A stretch of DNA of 64,000 nt from Candidatus Poribacteria bacterium (GTDB lineage Bacteria; Poribacteria; WGA-4E; WGA-3G), in NCBI GenBank assembly GCA_022827625.1, contig JAJEIE010000029.1:1-64000 (forward strand). Direction: 5' to 3'. Shown in pieces: positions 26,974 through 36,524 of this stretch. How positions within the stretch are numbered: position 1 is the stretch's first letter; each line of letters starts with the position of its first letter. The translations under genes were made by a program, and so were the position numbers. The notes below the pieces were generated by a model, which saw only the letters and a list, made by a program, of their open reading frames with translations, had not been told where the DNA came from and did no database searches.

Positions 26974-28002
26974 TTATACAATAGGCACCGAACGTCCGAT
27001 CCGAGCGGATTCATAGATCGCATCGAAGATTTTTGCGACGTTCAACACCTCCTCTGCTGGCACTGGAGACGGTAGTCCTTCCCGAACTGCTTTGTGGAAC
27101 GATTCAAATTCACCCGGCAAACCTGTGAGAAGTTTTGGTGTGTAATTCACCATCTCATCCTTCTTATCGCGGTAAATCTGGAGCGGTTCATACGTCGCAC
27201 CGGCTAAATCACCCATGAAGAAGGTGCCCCCGATATTCTCAATATGCGATGCCCAGGCAGTCTCTAAAGTTACCGTTAACCCGCCTTCAAAATGGATTGT
27301 GCCCGTCGCGAAGTCTTCGACCTCAAAATCTTCAGGATCCCATTTACCCCATGGATTGATGACATTTTCTCTATGCCCAAACTTTTTCGCCGTCATCCCG
27401 AATGCCTCAATAGGTTTCGGACAACCGATCATCCAGAGCAAGACATCAAGGATATGCACGCCGATATCAATGAGCGGACCACCACCTGCGATGGCTTTAC
27501 TGAGAAATGAGGGTGAGGCGGGGACGCCACGCCGTCGCACCGACATTGCTCGGGCATAGTAGATGTCGCCAAAGAACCCTTCATCGTAGAGTTTTCGCAA
27601 CGTACGTGCCTCGGCGCGGAACCGAGACTGCAACCCGATCTGTAGCACTTTGCCACTGGCTTTTTGGGCATCTACCATCGCCTGCCCATCCATTGCATTC
27701 GCGGCAATCGGCTTTTCACAGATAACGTGTTTTCCAGCGTTTAACGCTGCAATGGTCGGACCGGCATGGAAGTTATTCGGCGTACAAACGCTTACGGCAT
27801 CGAGTTCATCCATGGCTGCCAATTCTTCGTAATCACTGAAAACGTGTGGAATGTCGTGCTTTTTCGCGAACGCTTTTGCACGGGCTTCGTCAATATCGCA
27901 GGCTGCAATAATCGAAACACCTTTAACACTCTTATGACCGGGAAGGTGTTTACCTCCGGCAATGCCACCACACCCAACGATACCTACTTTAACTTCATTC
28001 AT
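26974..28002 (-). CDS. Gfo/Idh/MocA-family oxidoreductase
   Basis: A 342-residue protein with the Rossmann loop VGIVGCGGIAGGKHLPGH at residues 6-23 and the canonical VICEKPIAANAMDGQAM at about residues 93-109. The C-terminal domain has GGGPLIDIGVHILDVLLWM, with the Asp and His of the usual active site. CGGAGGGG lies 6 nt before the ATG. The gene follows the PhyH gene upstream by 22 nt on the same strand, so the pair probably acts on one small-molecule pathway. Substrate is unknown. Confidence 0.92.
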   Translation of the reverse strand: MNEVKVGIVGCGGIAGGKHLPGHKSVKGVSIIAACDIDEARAKAFAKKHDIPHVFSDYEELAAMDELDAVSVCTPNNFHAGPTIAALNAGKHVICEKPIAANAMDGQAMVDAQKASGKVLQIGLQSRFRAEARTLRKLYDEGFFGDIYYARAMSVRRRGVPASPSFLSKAIAGGGPLIDIGVHILDVLLWMIGCPKPIEAFGMTAKKFGHRENVINPWGKWDPEDFEVEDFATGTIHFEGGLTVTLETAWASHIENIGGTFFMGDLAGATYEPLQIYRDKKDEMVNYTPKLLTGLPGEFESFHKAVREGLPSPVPAEEVLNVAKIFDAIYESARIGRSVPIV

Positions 28003-28024
28003 TCTTACCCCTCCGTTATTTGTA

Positions 28025-28873
28025 TCAAATTGTCACAGTCTGTGGCGCCTGTTCCAAATCCAGATTGTGCGACTTTGCCCACGCTTCGCCAGCCCAATGA
28101 ACGCCATTTGGGTCAAGCCTACCCTGCGTATCTGTGGATGCCCCAAGAAATTGCCTACCGAGGTCGTCCAAGTTTTCCACCAGTTTCGCTTCTGGTTGCA
28201 GTGTGTCATTGTAATACCGGAGATAATAATCGGGTTTAATCCAACGATAGTGGTATCCGTAAATGACGACCTTAGAGATATTTTCTCTGAAATTCAGCCC
28301 TGCGGCATGGTAGATACGGCTCTCAAACAGAAACGCATCGCCTGCCCGAAGAAGTGGCTCATCATACGCTGGCGGATCGACCTCACCTTCAGGGATACGT
28401 AACGGTTCCCCCAACTTATGACTTCTTCGGATAAACCACGTCGCCCCTGAATTCGGCACACTGAAATCCGTCAAGCAGTAGCCCACCTTCAATCCAACGC
28501 GCGGACACCCTTCGTGCCCAACATCCAAATGGACACCGACATCCCGATGCCAGTTGCGGTTGTCGGGTTTCTCGGGTGCCTGTGGATGTTTGTAGATAAG
28601 TGCCGTGTTGGTAATATGGATATTTGTACCGAGCAGTTGAAGAATTAAGGGTACAGCCCTTGACTGTGTCGCAAGGTCAGCGAAGGCGGGTTCCTGCACC
28701 AACCCGTAACGCCGATGTGCGTAATAGCCGTGGTATTCAAACGACTCTATGAGTCGATCACCGGTTTCTGTCAAGCGATCAATCGTGCCGTTATCAATTG
28801 CGGAACGTACGATGAGGTACCCGTTTTCCTCAAATTCTTGACGTTGTGCCTCGGTCAACTGAACAAATTCCAT
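28025..28873 (-). CDS. Phytanoyl-CoA dioxygenase-family (PhyH) protein
   Basis: A 282-residue Fe(II)/2-oxoglutarate dioxygenase. The metal triad appears as NRNWHRDVGVHLDVG (His, Asp) and, later, LFESRIYHAAGLNF (His), followed by SKVVIYGYHYRW. The start MEFVQLTEAQRQEFEENGYL is typical of the family, whose first helix always precedes the GYL(I/V) strand. AAGGAGAGG precedes the ATG. It is probably the first gene of a two-gene operon with the Gfo/Idh gene 22 nt downstream, divergent from the GMC oxidoreductase. Confidence 0.9.
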   Translation of the reverse strand: MEFVQLTEAQRQEFEENGYLIVRSAIDNGTIDRLTETGDRLIESFEYHGYYAHRRYGLVQEPAFADLATQSRAVPLILQLLGTNIHITNTALIYKHPQAPEKPDNRNWHRDVGVHLDVGHEGCPRVGLKVGYCLTDFSVPNSGATWFIRRSHKLGEPLRIPEGEVDPPAYDEPLLRAGDAFLFESRIYHAAGLNFRENISKVVIYGYHYRWIKPDYYLRYYNDTLQPEAKLVENLDDLGRQFLGASTDTQGRLDPNGVHWAGEAWAKSHNLDLEQAPQTVTI

Positions 28874-28907
28874 CGGTCCTCTCCTTTACCTCTCGAAACG
28901 TAATAGG

Positions 28908-28936
28908 TTGATAGACGCGTGCAAATATGCTATCAT
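28908..28936 (+). promoter_or_regulatory. Promoter of the GMC oxidoreductase gene
   Basis: TTGATA (28908-28913), 17-nt spacer, TATCAT (28931-28936), each with one mismatch to consensus. It lies in the 101-bp divergent gap, 38 nt before the ATG. Confidence 0.55.
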
Positions 28937-28974
28937 AAACACGAAAGGAAGTCTATTAATAATAGTAGCATTTT

Positions 28975-30531
28975 ATGAACACATCTCAATTTCGGATTTC
29001 CAGTATCACCAACACTATGCGCGCCGCATTAGGTAAGCAGAGAATAGAGCAGAAAGAGGTTACGGACGTATGCGTTATCGGATCCGGTGCTGGGGGTGCG
29101 GTCGTCGCAAAGGAACTCGCCGAAGCGGGACTCTCGGTCATTATTTTAGAGGCGGGAGAACATCACGACCCAACCACCTTTGGCACTTATGAACCGGAAA
29201 TGCTCCGTCGTCTTTTTTGGGATAGCGGTCTACGGTCTACACGCGACGGCGCGATCGTTATCTCACAAGGCAGGGGGGTCGGCGGTTCAACGGTGCACAA
29301 TCTCTGCTACGCGGTCCGTCCACCACAAGCGGTGCTACATAGGTGGGAGGTTCCAGAAATCTGGGCACACTTCGAGGAGGTGGAACAGACCCTTGGTGTT
29401 ACACAGACGCAAGAGACAGATGTAAATCGCTTAAATGCCGTTATCCGTCGTGGATGTGAAGCGATGAGATGGCGCGGCGGACTGCAAAGGCACAACCGCG
29501 GTGTCTGTTCTACGTGCGGCGCGAGATGTCTTTTTGGATGTCCAGTTTCTAAATCAACCCAAAGCGAATCGACAAGGACAGGTAAGCAGAGCATGGCGGT
29601 TACATACATTCCACTGGCACTTGCAGCCGGAGCGAGACTCTATAGCGACTGTATGGCAGAAAAAATCCATGTGAAATCGAAAAGAGCCGTGGGGGTCTCT
29701 GCTCGACTACCATCGGGTAAATTGTATATCCAAAGTAAGGTAGTGGTGTTAGCCGCCGGTGCTATCAACTCGCCACAACTCTGGTTAAAAAGCCGACTTC
29801 CGAATGCGAACCGACAGGTAGGAAAGAACCTCCATTTGCACCCCGCTGTTTTTGTCGGTGGCATTTTCAATGAGACGATTGACGGACATCTCGGTATCCC
29901 GCAAAGCTATTATATCGACCAATTTCTCGACTTGAGACGCGCGCCAGACAGGGGTTACCTACTCATGCCGGCTTTCGGCTCACAGATGATAGTTGCAGCA
30001 AGTCTGCCGGGGTTCGGCAGAAGCCACCAAGAACTGATGGAACGCTACCGACATATCGCAGCACTTCTCGTCCTGCTACACGATAGGACAACCGGACGGG
30101 TATCCATAAATCATACGGGTACACCGAATATCTCATATCGTTTGCAGCGTTCAGACAAACAGGTACTGATAGAAGGGGCAATTAATGCAGCGCGTCTACT
30201 TTTCGCTGCAGGGGCGACAGAGATTATCATGCCCTATACAGAACACCTCCCTATCAAAACAGAGAAAGATCTTGAGATCATTCGTCAACGCGGCATTTCA
30301 CCAAATGATATTATGATGGCTTCGAGTCATCCGCAAGGTACACTACGGATGGGTGCGGACCGGCACAAAGCCGTTGTTAAACTTTCAGGGGAATCACACG
30401 TAGTAACAGGTTTATTTGTTGCCGACGCGAGTCTCTTCCCGACCTCTATCGGCGTGCCACCGACGTTAACCATCGCGGCACTCGGTAGACACATTGCGGG
30501 TCAAATAATTGAGAGCGGCGTTGTGCAGTAG
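28975..30531 (+). CDS. GMC-family FAD-dependent oxidoreductase
   Basis: A 518-residue glucose-methanol-choline oxidoreductase. The FAD fold is VCVIGSGAGGAVVAKELAEA at residues 32-51. GRGVGGSTVHNLCYAVRPP is the GMC signature, and CSTCGARCLFGCPVSKSTQS is the Cys-rich segment seen in bacterial GMC dehydrogenases. The C-terminus has SSHPQGTLRMGAD and the closing FAD motif VADASLFPTSIGVPPTLTIA. Members oxidise alcohols or sugars; the acceptor may be a cytochrome or quinone. It is divergent from the PhyH gene. Confidence 0.92.
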   Translation: MNTSQFRISSITNTMRAALGKQRIEQKEVTDVCVIGSGAGGAVVAKELAEAGLSVIILEAGEHHDPTTFGTYEPEMLRRLFWDSGLRSTRDGAIVISQGRGVGGSTVHNLCYAVRPPQAVLHRWEVPEIWAHFEEVEQTLGVTQTQETDVNRLNAVIRRGCEAMRWRGGLQRHNRGVCSTCGARCLFGCPVSKSTQSESTRTGKQSMAVTYIPLALAAGARLYSDCMAEKIHVKSKRAVGVSARLPSGKLYIQSKVVVLAAGAINSPQLWLKSRLPNANRQVGKNLHLHPAVFVGGIFNETIDGHLGIPQSYYIDQFLDLRRAPDRGYLLMPAFGSQMIVAASLPGFGRSHQELMERYRHIAALLVLLHDRTTGRVSINHTGTPNISYRLQRSDKQVLIEGAINAARLLFAAGATEIIMPYTEHLPIKTEKDLEIIRQRGISPNDIMMASSHPQGTLRMGADRHKAVVKLSGESHVVTGLFVADASLFPTSIGVPPTLTIAALGRHIAGQIIESGVVQ

Positions 30532-30605
30532 GGGCAAACTACTGGACATCTAACTAAGGTACAGCACTTTTGTGTTTACACCTATTCTGATACCTTACTT
30601 GAAAA

Positions 30606-31577
30606 ATGATTGAATCAATTCCACATCTTTCGCTTGGAAATTTTCCAACCCCGGTGCAGCGTCTTTCAAACCTTGCGCGCGCGCTTGGGCTCGAATCGCT
30701 TTGGATAAAACGGGATGACCTGAGCGGTCCACTGGGTGGGGGTAATAAGGTCCGCAAACTGGAATATATGTTCGCAGCAGCGCAAGCACACTCGAAGGGA
30801 GATGAAAAGAAAAGGCTTTTTACAATCGGTCCGACAGGTTCTAATCACGTCCGAGCGACAGTTGTTTACGGCAAAGCATCCGGCTTCCACGTGGAATGTC
30901 TGCTCTTTAAACAACCGCCTACTGAGTATTCCGAAACAAATTACCGGACAATCTGTGAACAAGCAGACCGGGTTCACGAGGTGCAGCGCATGCATACGAT
31001 GTTTGCCCGCTACGGGTATGAACAGATGAAAACAATGCTTGGTATTGGAGCGGAACGTTATTTCATCGCAGCGGGAGGTTCTTCTCCACTCGGTTCTGTC
31101 GGTTATGTAAAAGCGGTTTCAGAGTTAAAATCGCAGATTGAGGAAGGTATCTTGCCAGAGCCACGGTTTATCTTCGTGCCGGTGGGAACCTGTGGCACTA
31201 TTGCGGGCTTAATAGTCGGTGTGAGGCTTGCCGGATTGCGAACCCAAATTGTCGGTATTCGTGTCGCTGACTGGGTTGTGGCGAATTCGTGGGCAATCTC
31301 CCGTATGGTCAAGCGGACCTTACGGCTCATCGGTGCGGTGGATGTCGATTACATCAATCCACGCCGCATTGAACTTTGGCACGACGATTTCGGCAAAGGA
31401 TACGCCATCCCAACGGAAGCGGGTATGCGTGCGGTAGCACTGATGGCTGAATGTGAAGGTATCACGCTTGAAAATACTTACACCGGCAAGACGTTAGCGG
31501 GACTTGTCCACTACATAAAAGCACAAGAATGCGAAGGCGAACACGTCCTATTCTGGCACACTTATGGCGGTAGATAA
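30606..31577 (+). CDS. PLP-dependent D-cysteine desulfhydrase/ACC deaminase-family protein
   Basis: A 323-residue fold-type II PLP enzyme. WIKRDDLSGPLGGGNKVRKLEY (in two parts: residues 33-50 and on) places Lys48 as the Schiff-base lysine, and GPTGSNHVRATV binds the cofactor and substrate. FVPVGTCGTIAGLIVG is the phosphate-binding loop. The family includes D-cysteine desulfhydrase and 1-aminocyclopropane-1-carboxylate deaminase; sequence alone does not decide between them. It lies 74 nt after the GMC gene and 33 nt before an amidohydrolase. Confidence 0.85.
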   Translation: MIESIPHLSLGNFPTPVQRLSNLARALGLESLWIKRDDLSGPLGGGNKVRKLEYMFAAAQAHSKGDEKKRLFTIGPTGSNHVRATVVYGKASGFHVECLLFKQPPTEYSETNYRTICEQADRVHEVQRMHTMFARYGYEQMKTMLGIGAERYFIAAGGSSPLGSVGYVKAVSELKSQIEEGILPEPRFIFVPVGTCGTIAGLIVGVRLAGLRTQIVGIRVADWVVANSWAISRMVKRTLRLIGAVDVDYINPRRIELWHDDFGKGYAIPTEAGMRAVALMAECEGITLENTYTGKTLAGLVHYIKAQECEGEHVLFWHTYGGR

Positions 31578-31610
31578 AAACCAATAACACAAACCGAAAA
31601 GGAAAATACA

Positions 31611-32696
31611 ATGGGAACACAAAACGGAAAACCGAGTTTCGTTCAGGCTGGCATGCCTATAATCGACTGCGATCTCCACAATCGACTCCCGTCACTCGAA
31701 ATGCTCTACCCGTATTTACCCGATTACTGGTGCGACTATTGCGAAGAATCCGGCTTTCCTGGTCCTGATGCGAACGACTATCCGGAAGGTGTTCCGACTT
31801 CAACGCGCCCAGAAATTACACATCCAACAGAAAATCGTCCTGCATCGGATTTGGCACTTTTACGCCAGCATGCACTCGATTTCTGGGAGGTTGCATACGG
31901 CATACTCTCTTGTGGGTTCCGGGTACAAAGCGTACACAACGAAGACCTTGCAGCGGCACTGGCTTCGGCAGTCAATAACTGGCAGATTGAGCACTGGCTC
32001 GATCCGGAACCGCGTTTACGGGGTTCACTGATTGTGCCAAGCCAAAATCCCGAACTCGCTGTCCGGGAAATTGAACGCTTAGGTGAACATCCGGGGTTTG
32101 TACAGATTATGCTACCTGCCCGATCGCAAGTACCTTACGGCAATAGACGTTATCATCCCATCTATGCCGCTGCTGTGCACCATGGCCTTGCCGTTGGGAT
32201 CCATTACGGTGGTGCGCCGGGACTGCCGCCGACATCTGTGGGGTGGCCCTCAACGTATTTAGAGGAATACGTCGGTATGTCGCAGGTGTTTCAGGCACAG
32301 GTGCTGAGTCTCGTCTCGGAAGGTGCTTTTGACAAGTTTCCTGACCTACGCGTCGCACTCATAGAAACGGGCGTTACGTGGATGCCATCGCTGATGTGGC
32401 GATTCGATAAAGAGTGGCGCGGTTTGCGCGGATTGACTCCGTGGGTGAAGCGACCACCATCGGCGTATATCCGAGAACATATCCGTATGACGCTCCAACC
32501 GATTGATGCACCACCAACAGCGGCGGAATTGCTTCAGATTGTCGGGCAGCTTGATTCGGAAGATATGTTGATGTTTTCAAGCGACTATCCGCATTGGCAT
32601 TTCGACTCGCCTGAAGAGGCTTTCCCTACACAGTTACCACACTCGTTAGCACGCAAGATATTATCTGAAAATGCACGGGAATTCTATCGTCTGTAA
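31611..32696 (+). CDS. TIM-barrel amidohydrolase (amidohydrolase-2 family), copy 1
   Basis: A 361-residue metal-dependent hydrolase of the ACMSD/amidohydrolase-2 type. The first-strand metal motif is IIDCDLHNRLPS (Asp-x-His) and further ligands are in VGIHYGGAPG (His). The closing metal Asp is in MLMFSSDYPHWHFDSPEEAF, followed by NAREFYRL. Members decarboxylate or hydrolyse cyclic carboxylates. AAGGAAAA precedes the ATG. A clear paralogue with the same layout and ending lies at 40524-41603, on the other side of the restriction genes. Confidence 0.88.
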   Translation: MGTQNGKPSFVQAGMPIIDCDLHNRLPSLEMLYPYLPDYWCDYCEESGFPGPDANDYPEGVPTSTRPEITHPTENRPASDLALLRQHALDFWEVAYGILSCGFRVQSVHNEDLAAALASAVNNWQIEHWLDPEPRLRGSLIVPSQNPELAVREIERLGEHPGFVQIMLPARSQVPYGNRRYHPIYAAAVHHGLAVGIHYGGAPGLPPTSVGWPSTYLEEYVGMSQVFQAQVLSLVSEGAFDKFPDLRVALIETGVTWMPSLMWRFDKEWRGLRGLTPWVKRPPSAYIREHIRMTLQPIDAPPTAAELLQIVGQLDSEDMLMFSSDYPHWHFDSPEEAFPTQLPHSLARKILSENAREFYRL

Positions 32697-32707
32697 ACAG
32701 AAGACTC

Positions 32708-33553
32708 TTAATTTCCGCACTCTATTCCAAAGAGTTTAAGATACGCTTGCATTTTTGTTTCAAAACTCTCGGCGAGGTCAAGATTCAGTATCTCATCATA
32801 CTGTCGGGCTTCTCGGAAAAAACAGGTGGTTGCTGCTTCCAGGGCATTCATAACATCAATATCTCTCAAGCTCAATACCAGTGTCTGTTCAAGACCCGTT
32901 AAAAAACCTTCTGACATCCGATCCACGTGTCGAAAACGTTTCGTCTCTAATTCATCGCGTAACCCTCGCAGCTCAATCGTTCGATTCCGAATCAGTTCAA
33001 GTTCAAATATGGCTCTCCACGGTTGCTGTCGTTGAACAGCAATAGTAGCGTGTTTGATGCAGTGCCAGATTGAACTGAGACGCGAACGGTAGGCTTCTTC
33101 CAAGTCAGGCTTCGGTCTGTTCTCCCAACTGGACTGCATAATGCTCTCAATTTTCCCCGAACGATCGAACACGGTTTTCCAACGGTCTCTCGTCGCGCGG
33201 AGATCATCCAAACAGAGGAAGCAGAGATCAATCTCCAGAAAGTTTTCAAGGAGAAACACCCACAGATAGACGTTAGGTGCTCTTGCGGACTCAAGTGAAT
33301 GAAACACGGGTAGCATTTCGTGAACCTTTATCCCCCATTCTCGGAAAGCAGGTCGGACATCGTCAGCCAAGGTTGTAACGGCGCAAAGATCTATATCGGA
33401 GTGGGCATCCTCAAAGCCTTCGGCACCCGATCCGACGATTAAGAGACCTGCAAGGCGTTTATCGTTTTGTAGAGCCGTCAAGAGACGATTAAGGGTTGCT
33501 TCACGCGTGGCAGGGGAGTAATGCGTGTCTGTTTGGTATGTGTGTTTTGTCAT
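32708..33553 (-). CDS. Nucleotidyltransferase-domain protein
   Basis: A 281-residue protein from ATG 33553 (a GTG 12 nt further upstream is the alternative). The N-terminal domain shows the polymerase-beta-like nucleotidyltransferase signature LLIVGSGAEGFEDAHSDIDL, with Gly-Ser followed by the Asp-x-Asp metal pair. The C-terminal half is helical and resembles the helical domain of aminoglycoside or small-molecule nucleotidyltransferases. It may adenylylate a small molecule or a protein. It is convergent with amidohydrolase copy 1 and marks the left side of the accessory region. Confidence 0.75.
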   Translation of the reverse strand: MTKHTYQTDTHYSPATREATLNRLLTALQNDKRLAGLLIVGSGAEGFEDAHSDIDLCAVTTLADDVRPAFREWGIKVHEMLPVFHSLESARAPNVYLWVFLLENFLEIDLCFLCLDDLRATRDRWKTVFDRSGKIESIMQSSWENRPKPDLEEAYRSRLSSIWHCIKHATIAVQRQQPWRAIFELELIRNRTIELRGLRDELETKRFRHVDRMSEGFLTGLEQTLVLSLRDIDVMNALEAATTCFFREARQYDEILNLDLAESFETKMQAYLKLFGIECGN

Positions 33554-33634
33554 GGTATTTCTCACAGTTTCTGAGGTTTTTAAAATTATACAATAATGTC
33601 ACAACAGTTATCAAGAAAGGGGATCCCTTTTTTC

Positions 33635-33662
33635 TTGACATTCGGATAAAATTTTATATAAT
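33635..33662 (+). promoter_or_regulatory. Promoter of the HsdR_N-like gene
   Basis: TTGACA (33635-33640), 16-nt spacer, TATAAT (33657-33662): both hexamers exact. The downstream gene starts about 100 nt later. Confidence 0.7.
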
Positions 33663-33760
33663 GGGAAATTAGAATTATTAATTTGTGAGATAGTCTCTGG
33701 TAAAACTATGCCTTAACCGAATTTTTTCTGTGGGAATTGGAAGGGAGTATTTATTCACTA

Positions 33761-34774
33761 ATGACACTTACGGAACATATTGATGACATACGCGAAAGTT
33801 TAGAAAAAGGAGAATTGCCACCAAATGAAACCGCAGTCTGTGACGACATTGTGCGTAGAATAATTCATGAACTGGATTGGCCAAGATACCAATCACAGAT
33901 TGTCTATCCTCAGTACCCGGTCGAGGGTGGGAAAGTTGACTTTGCTCTATGTCACCCACCGTCAGAACCGTGCGTTTTTATTGAGGTTAAACAAGTCGGA
34001 GGTATTGAAAGTGCAGATGCAGAGGAACAATTGTTTAGATATGCTTTTCGCAGAGGTGTTCCCATCGCTGTTCTCACTGATGGGCGAGAGTGGCACTTTT
34101 TTTACCCAATTGGACAGGGAGATTATAGAGAACGTAAGGTACACGAGATGGATCTAACTGAAGGTGATAGTGAAGAAAATGCTAAACGTCTTAACAGATA
34201 TTTGAACTATAAGTCAATACAGGCGGGTGAAGCCGTTGAGGCTATCAAGAAAGACTACGACAGGGTCGTCCAGCAAAGACACGTTTCAACACGGTTACCA
34301 GAGGCGTGGAGCAAATTAGTGGAGGAGGCAGATGAGTTTCTGCTACATACCGTAGCAGAGAAAACTGAAAGTCTGTGTGGGTATAGACCAACCGATGAAC
34401 AGGTATTGGATTTTCTGAAAAGCCTAAAAAGAGAAATTAAGCAAGGGAATAGCAGGAAGTTTCCACCACCAAATACTTCAAATCGGAATAAAGGTCTTTT
34501 TGTTACTATGCCTAATAGAGAAATAGTTAACCATAAGACTTCAGTAGATACGTTCGTTGAAGTGATTGAGAAATTAGGAATAGAGCGGGTAAGACACCTT
34601 AACAAAGAATACATCATCCCTCTCATATCAACTCACAGACATGAAAGATATGGCCAGCGCAAATCTGGACGGTATTATATAATGACGAACACTGATACAA
34701 AAACGAAAAAAAGACTTCTCGAGGAAATTGCCGCGGACCTTCGGGAGCCACTGAAAGTAGAAATCATTGATTAA
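33761..34774 (+). CDS. Stand-alone type I restriction R-subunit N-terminal-like nuclease
   Basis: A 337-residue protein from ATG 33761, preceded at a distance by GGGAG; an upstream TTG at 33737 is possible. Residues about 20-130 match the HsdR N-terminal nuclease domain: GKVDFALCHPPSEPCVFIEV then K form a PD-(D/E)xK core with Asp and Glu-x-Lys. AVLTDGREWHFFYP is typical of this family. No helicase, S or M subunit follows. The C-terminal part ends in a compact basic/aliphatic domain (SGRYYIMTNTDTKTKKRLLE). Such proteins are often found in defence loci; the function here is inferred. Confidence 0.75.
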   Translation: MTLTEHIDDIRESLEKGELPPNETAVCDDIVRRIIHELDWPRYQSQIVYPQYPVEGGKVDFALCHPPSEPCVFIEVKQVGGIESADAEEQLFRYAFRRGVPIAVLTDGREWHFFYPIGQGDYRERKVHEMDLTEGDSEENAKRLNRYLNYKSIQAGEAVEAIKKDYDRVVQQRHVSTRLPEAWSKLVEEADEFLLHTVAEKTESLCGYRPTDEQVLDFLKSLKREIKQGNSRKFPPPNTSNRNKGLFVTMPNREIVNHKTSVDTFVEVIEKLGIERVRHLNKEYIIPLISTHRHERYGQRKSGRYYIMTNTDTKTKKRLLEEIAADLREPLKVEIID

Positions 34775-34935
34775 CCAAAAGACTGTCAGAGCTATATTCA
34801 ACTTGCCAACGTAACACAAGATACCCCGTTTACAAACTCCCACCGGTGCTGAACGCGGCGAAACGAACAAACACACCACGACAAATTGATGGCATCCTCA
34901 GTTAGCGCAAGACCGCTTATCAAAAGGAAACAACT

Positions 34936-36297
34936 ATGGCAACCCACGAAACGCTTGAAGCAAAAGTCGATCAGTTGTTCGTTGAATGGAACCGTCCAGA
35001 TTCTCCGGGGGCCGCCGTGGCGGTTACCAGAGACGGTGAGGTTATCTATAAACAAGGGTACGGGATGGCAAATTTGGAATATGACATCCCAATCACACCG
35101 ACAACCATCTTTGACATCGCTTCAGTTTCCAAGCAATTTGCGGCGTTTGCCATTGTCACGCTATCTCACCAAGGGAAGCTTTCATTAGATGATGACATCC
35201 GGACCCACCTACCTGATGTCCCGGATTTTGGGAACACAATCACAATTCGACATCTCTTGCACCACACCAGTGGACTGCGGGACTGGGTACAGTCGCTTTC
35301 TATCGCCGGTGATTTAATGGACGACGTAATTTCGTTTAAACATATCCTGAAAATGGCTCGGCATCAGAAGGCACTTAATTTTGAGCCGGGGGCAGCGTAC
35401 CTATACAGCAATACGGGGTACAACCTACTGGCAGAAATCGTTGAAACGGTAACGGGGGACTCGTTCCGAGAGTGGACAGACACTCACATCTTCAAGCCTC
35501 TCGGTATGACGAACAGTCATTTCCACGACGATTATGAGATGATTCTGAAGAACAGAGCGTATTCATATCAAGCCGTCGAAAACGGTGGATTCAAACACGC
35601 CGTCAATAATACAACAGCTCTCGGTTCAAGTGCTCTCTATTCAACGGTGGAAGATTTAGCGAAATGGATTCTGAACTTTGACCACACACGTATCGGTGAA
35701 CAGACAGTGATCGAGCAGATGCACGAGCGGGGGATGCTTAACAATGGAGAGCAAATCAACTATGCCTTAGGTTTGAATATCGGCGAATATAGAGGATTGC
35801 AAACGGTTGGACACAGCGGATCATGGCGGGGATTTCGGAGCCATCTGATGCGTTTTCCAGACCAGAAATTTGGGGTTGTTATCTTATGCAATCTGGACAC
35901 CTTTAATCCACTCGTTTTGGCAGAAAAAGTTGCCGATATCTATCTCTCCGACGTGCTTGGTCCTAAAGAAGTATCTGAGTCTGAGAAAACAAAAGAACCT
36001 GCCGAGGAAACCGAGCCTGAGCCGCTGACACCAGATCAGTTGAGAGAATTTGAAGGTGATTATTATACCGAAGAACTTGATACGACCTATACCATTCGTG
36101 CGCGTGCGGACGGACTTGTGGCGCAACACAGACGGCATGACGACATATCACTAACCTATGCCGATGATTATTTCGTCGGGGATGTGTGGTTCTTTCCAGA
36201 GGTGCGCTTTACGCGAGACAACACTGGACGGATTATAGGGTTTGAATTGACAGGGAACCGAGTCAGAAATTTATATTTTGAGAAAAAGAGACATTAG
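34936..36297 (+). CDS. Serine hydrolase of the class C beta-lactamase family
   Basis: A 453-residue beta-lactamase/transpeptidase-fold protein. The SxxK motif (SVSK, Ser63-Lys66), the YxN motif in YLYSNTGYNLLAE and HSGSWRGF in place of KTG are all present. A C-terminal lipocalin-like tail (residues about 370-453) follows an acidic linker rich in Glu and Pro. No signal peptide is visible, so it may act in the cytoplasm as an esterase or D-aminopeptidase rather than in antibiotic resistance. AAAAGGA precedes the ATG. Confidence 0.85.
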   Translation: MATHETLEAKVDQLFVEWNRPDSPGAAVAVTRDGEVIYKQGYGMANLEYDIPITPTTIFDIASVSKQFAAFAIVTLSHQGKLSLDDDIRTHLPDVPDFGNTITIRHLLHHTSGLRDWVQSLSIAGDLMDDVISFKHILKMARHQKALNFEPGAAYLYSNTGYNLLAEIVETVTGDSFREWTDTHIFKPLGMTNSHFHDDYEMILKNRAYSYQAVENGGFKHAVNNTTALGSSALYSTVEDLAKWILNFDHTRIGEQTVIEQMHERGMLNNGEQINYALGLNIGEYRGLQTVGHSGSWRGFRSHLMRFPDQKFGVVILCNLDTFNPLVLAEKVADIYLSDVLGPKEVSESEKTKEPAEETEPEPLTPDQLREFEGDYYTEELDTTYTIRARADGLVAQHRRHDDISLTYADDYFVGDVWFFPEVRFTRDNTGRIIGFELTGNRVRNLYFEKKRH

Positions 36298-36381
36298 GAG
36301 CGTATTTCCAACGAATGATAAATTGTCTTACAATTAAGGATTTGTTTGCCTTTTTGTCCGCGTAGCACCCTATTTAAAAAC

Positions 36382-36410
36382 TTGACAAACTCTACGAACT
36401 ATGGTACACT
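36382..36410 (+). promoter_or_regulatory. Promoter just outside the IS3 left end
   Basis: TTGACA (36382-36387), 17-nt spacer, TACACT (36405-36410), two mismatches in the -10. It points into the insertion sequence that starts 41 nt downstream, so it may once have driven what now lies beyond it, or may simply help transcribe the transposase. Confidence 0.5.
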
Positions 36411-36524
36411 ACCACAGCATTCACGAGAGTTTCAAAGGGAGTCTATGTACTGCCATCGGTTTTTTAGACCACTCTCTAAACCAAGATTGTGCTATAATGA
36501 CGATCTAACTGAAAGGAGTATCCG

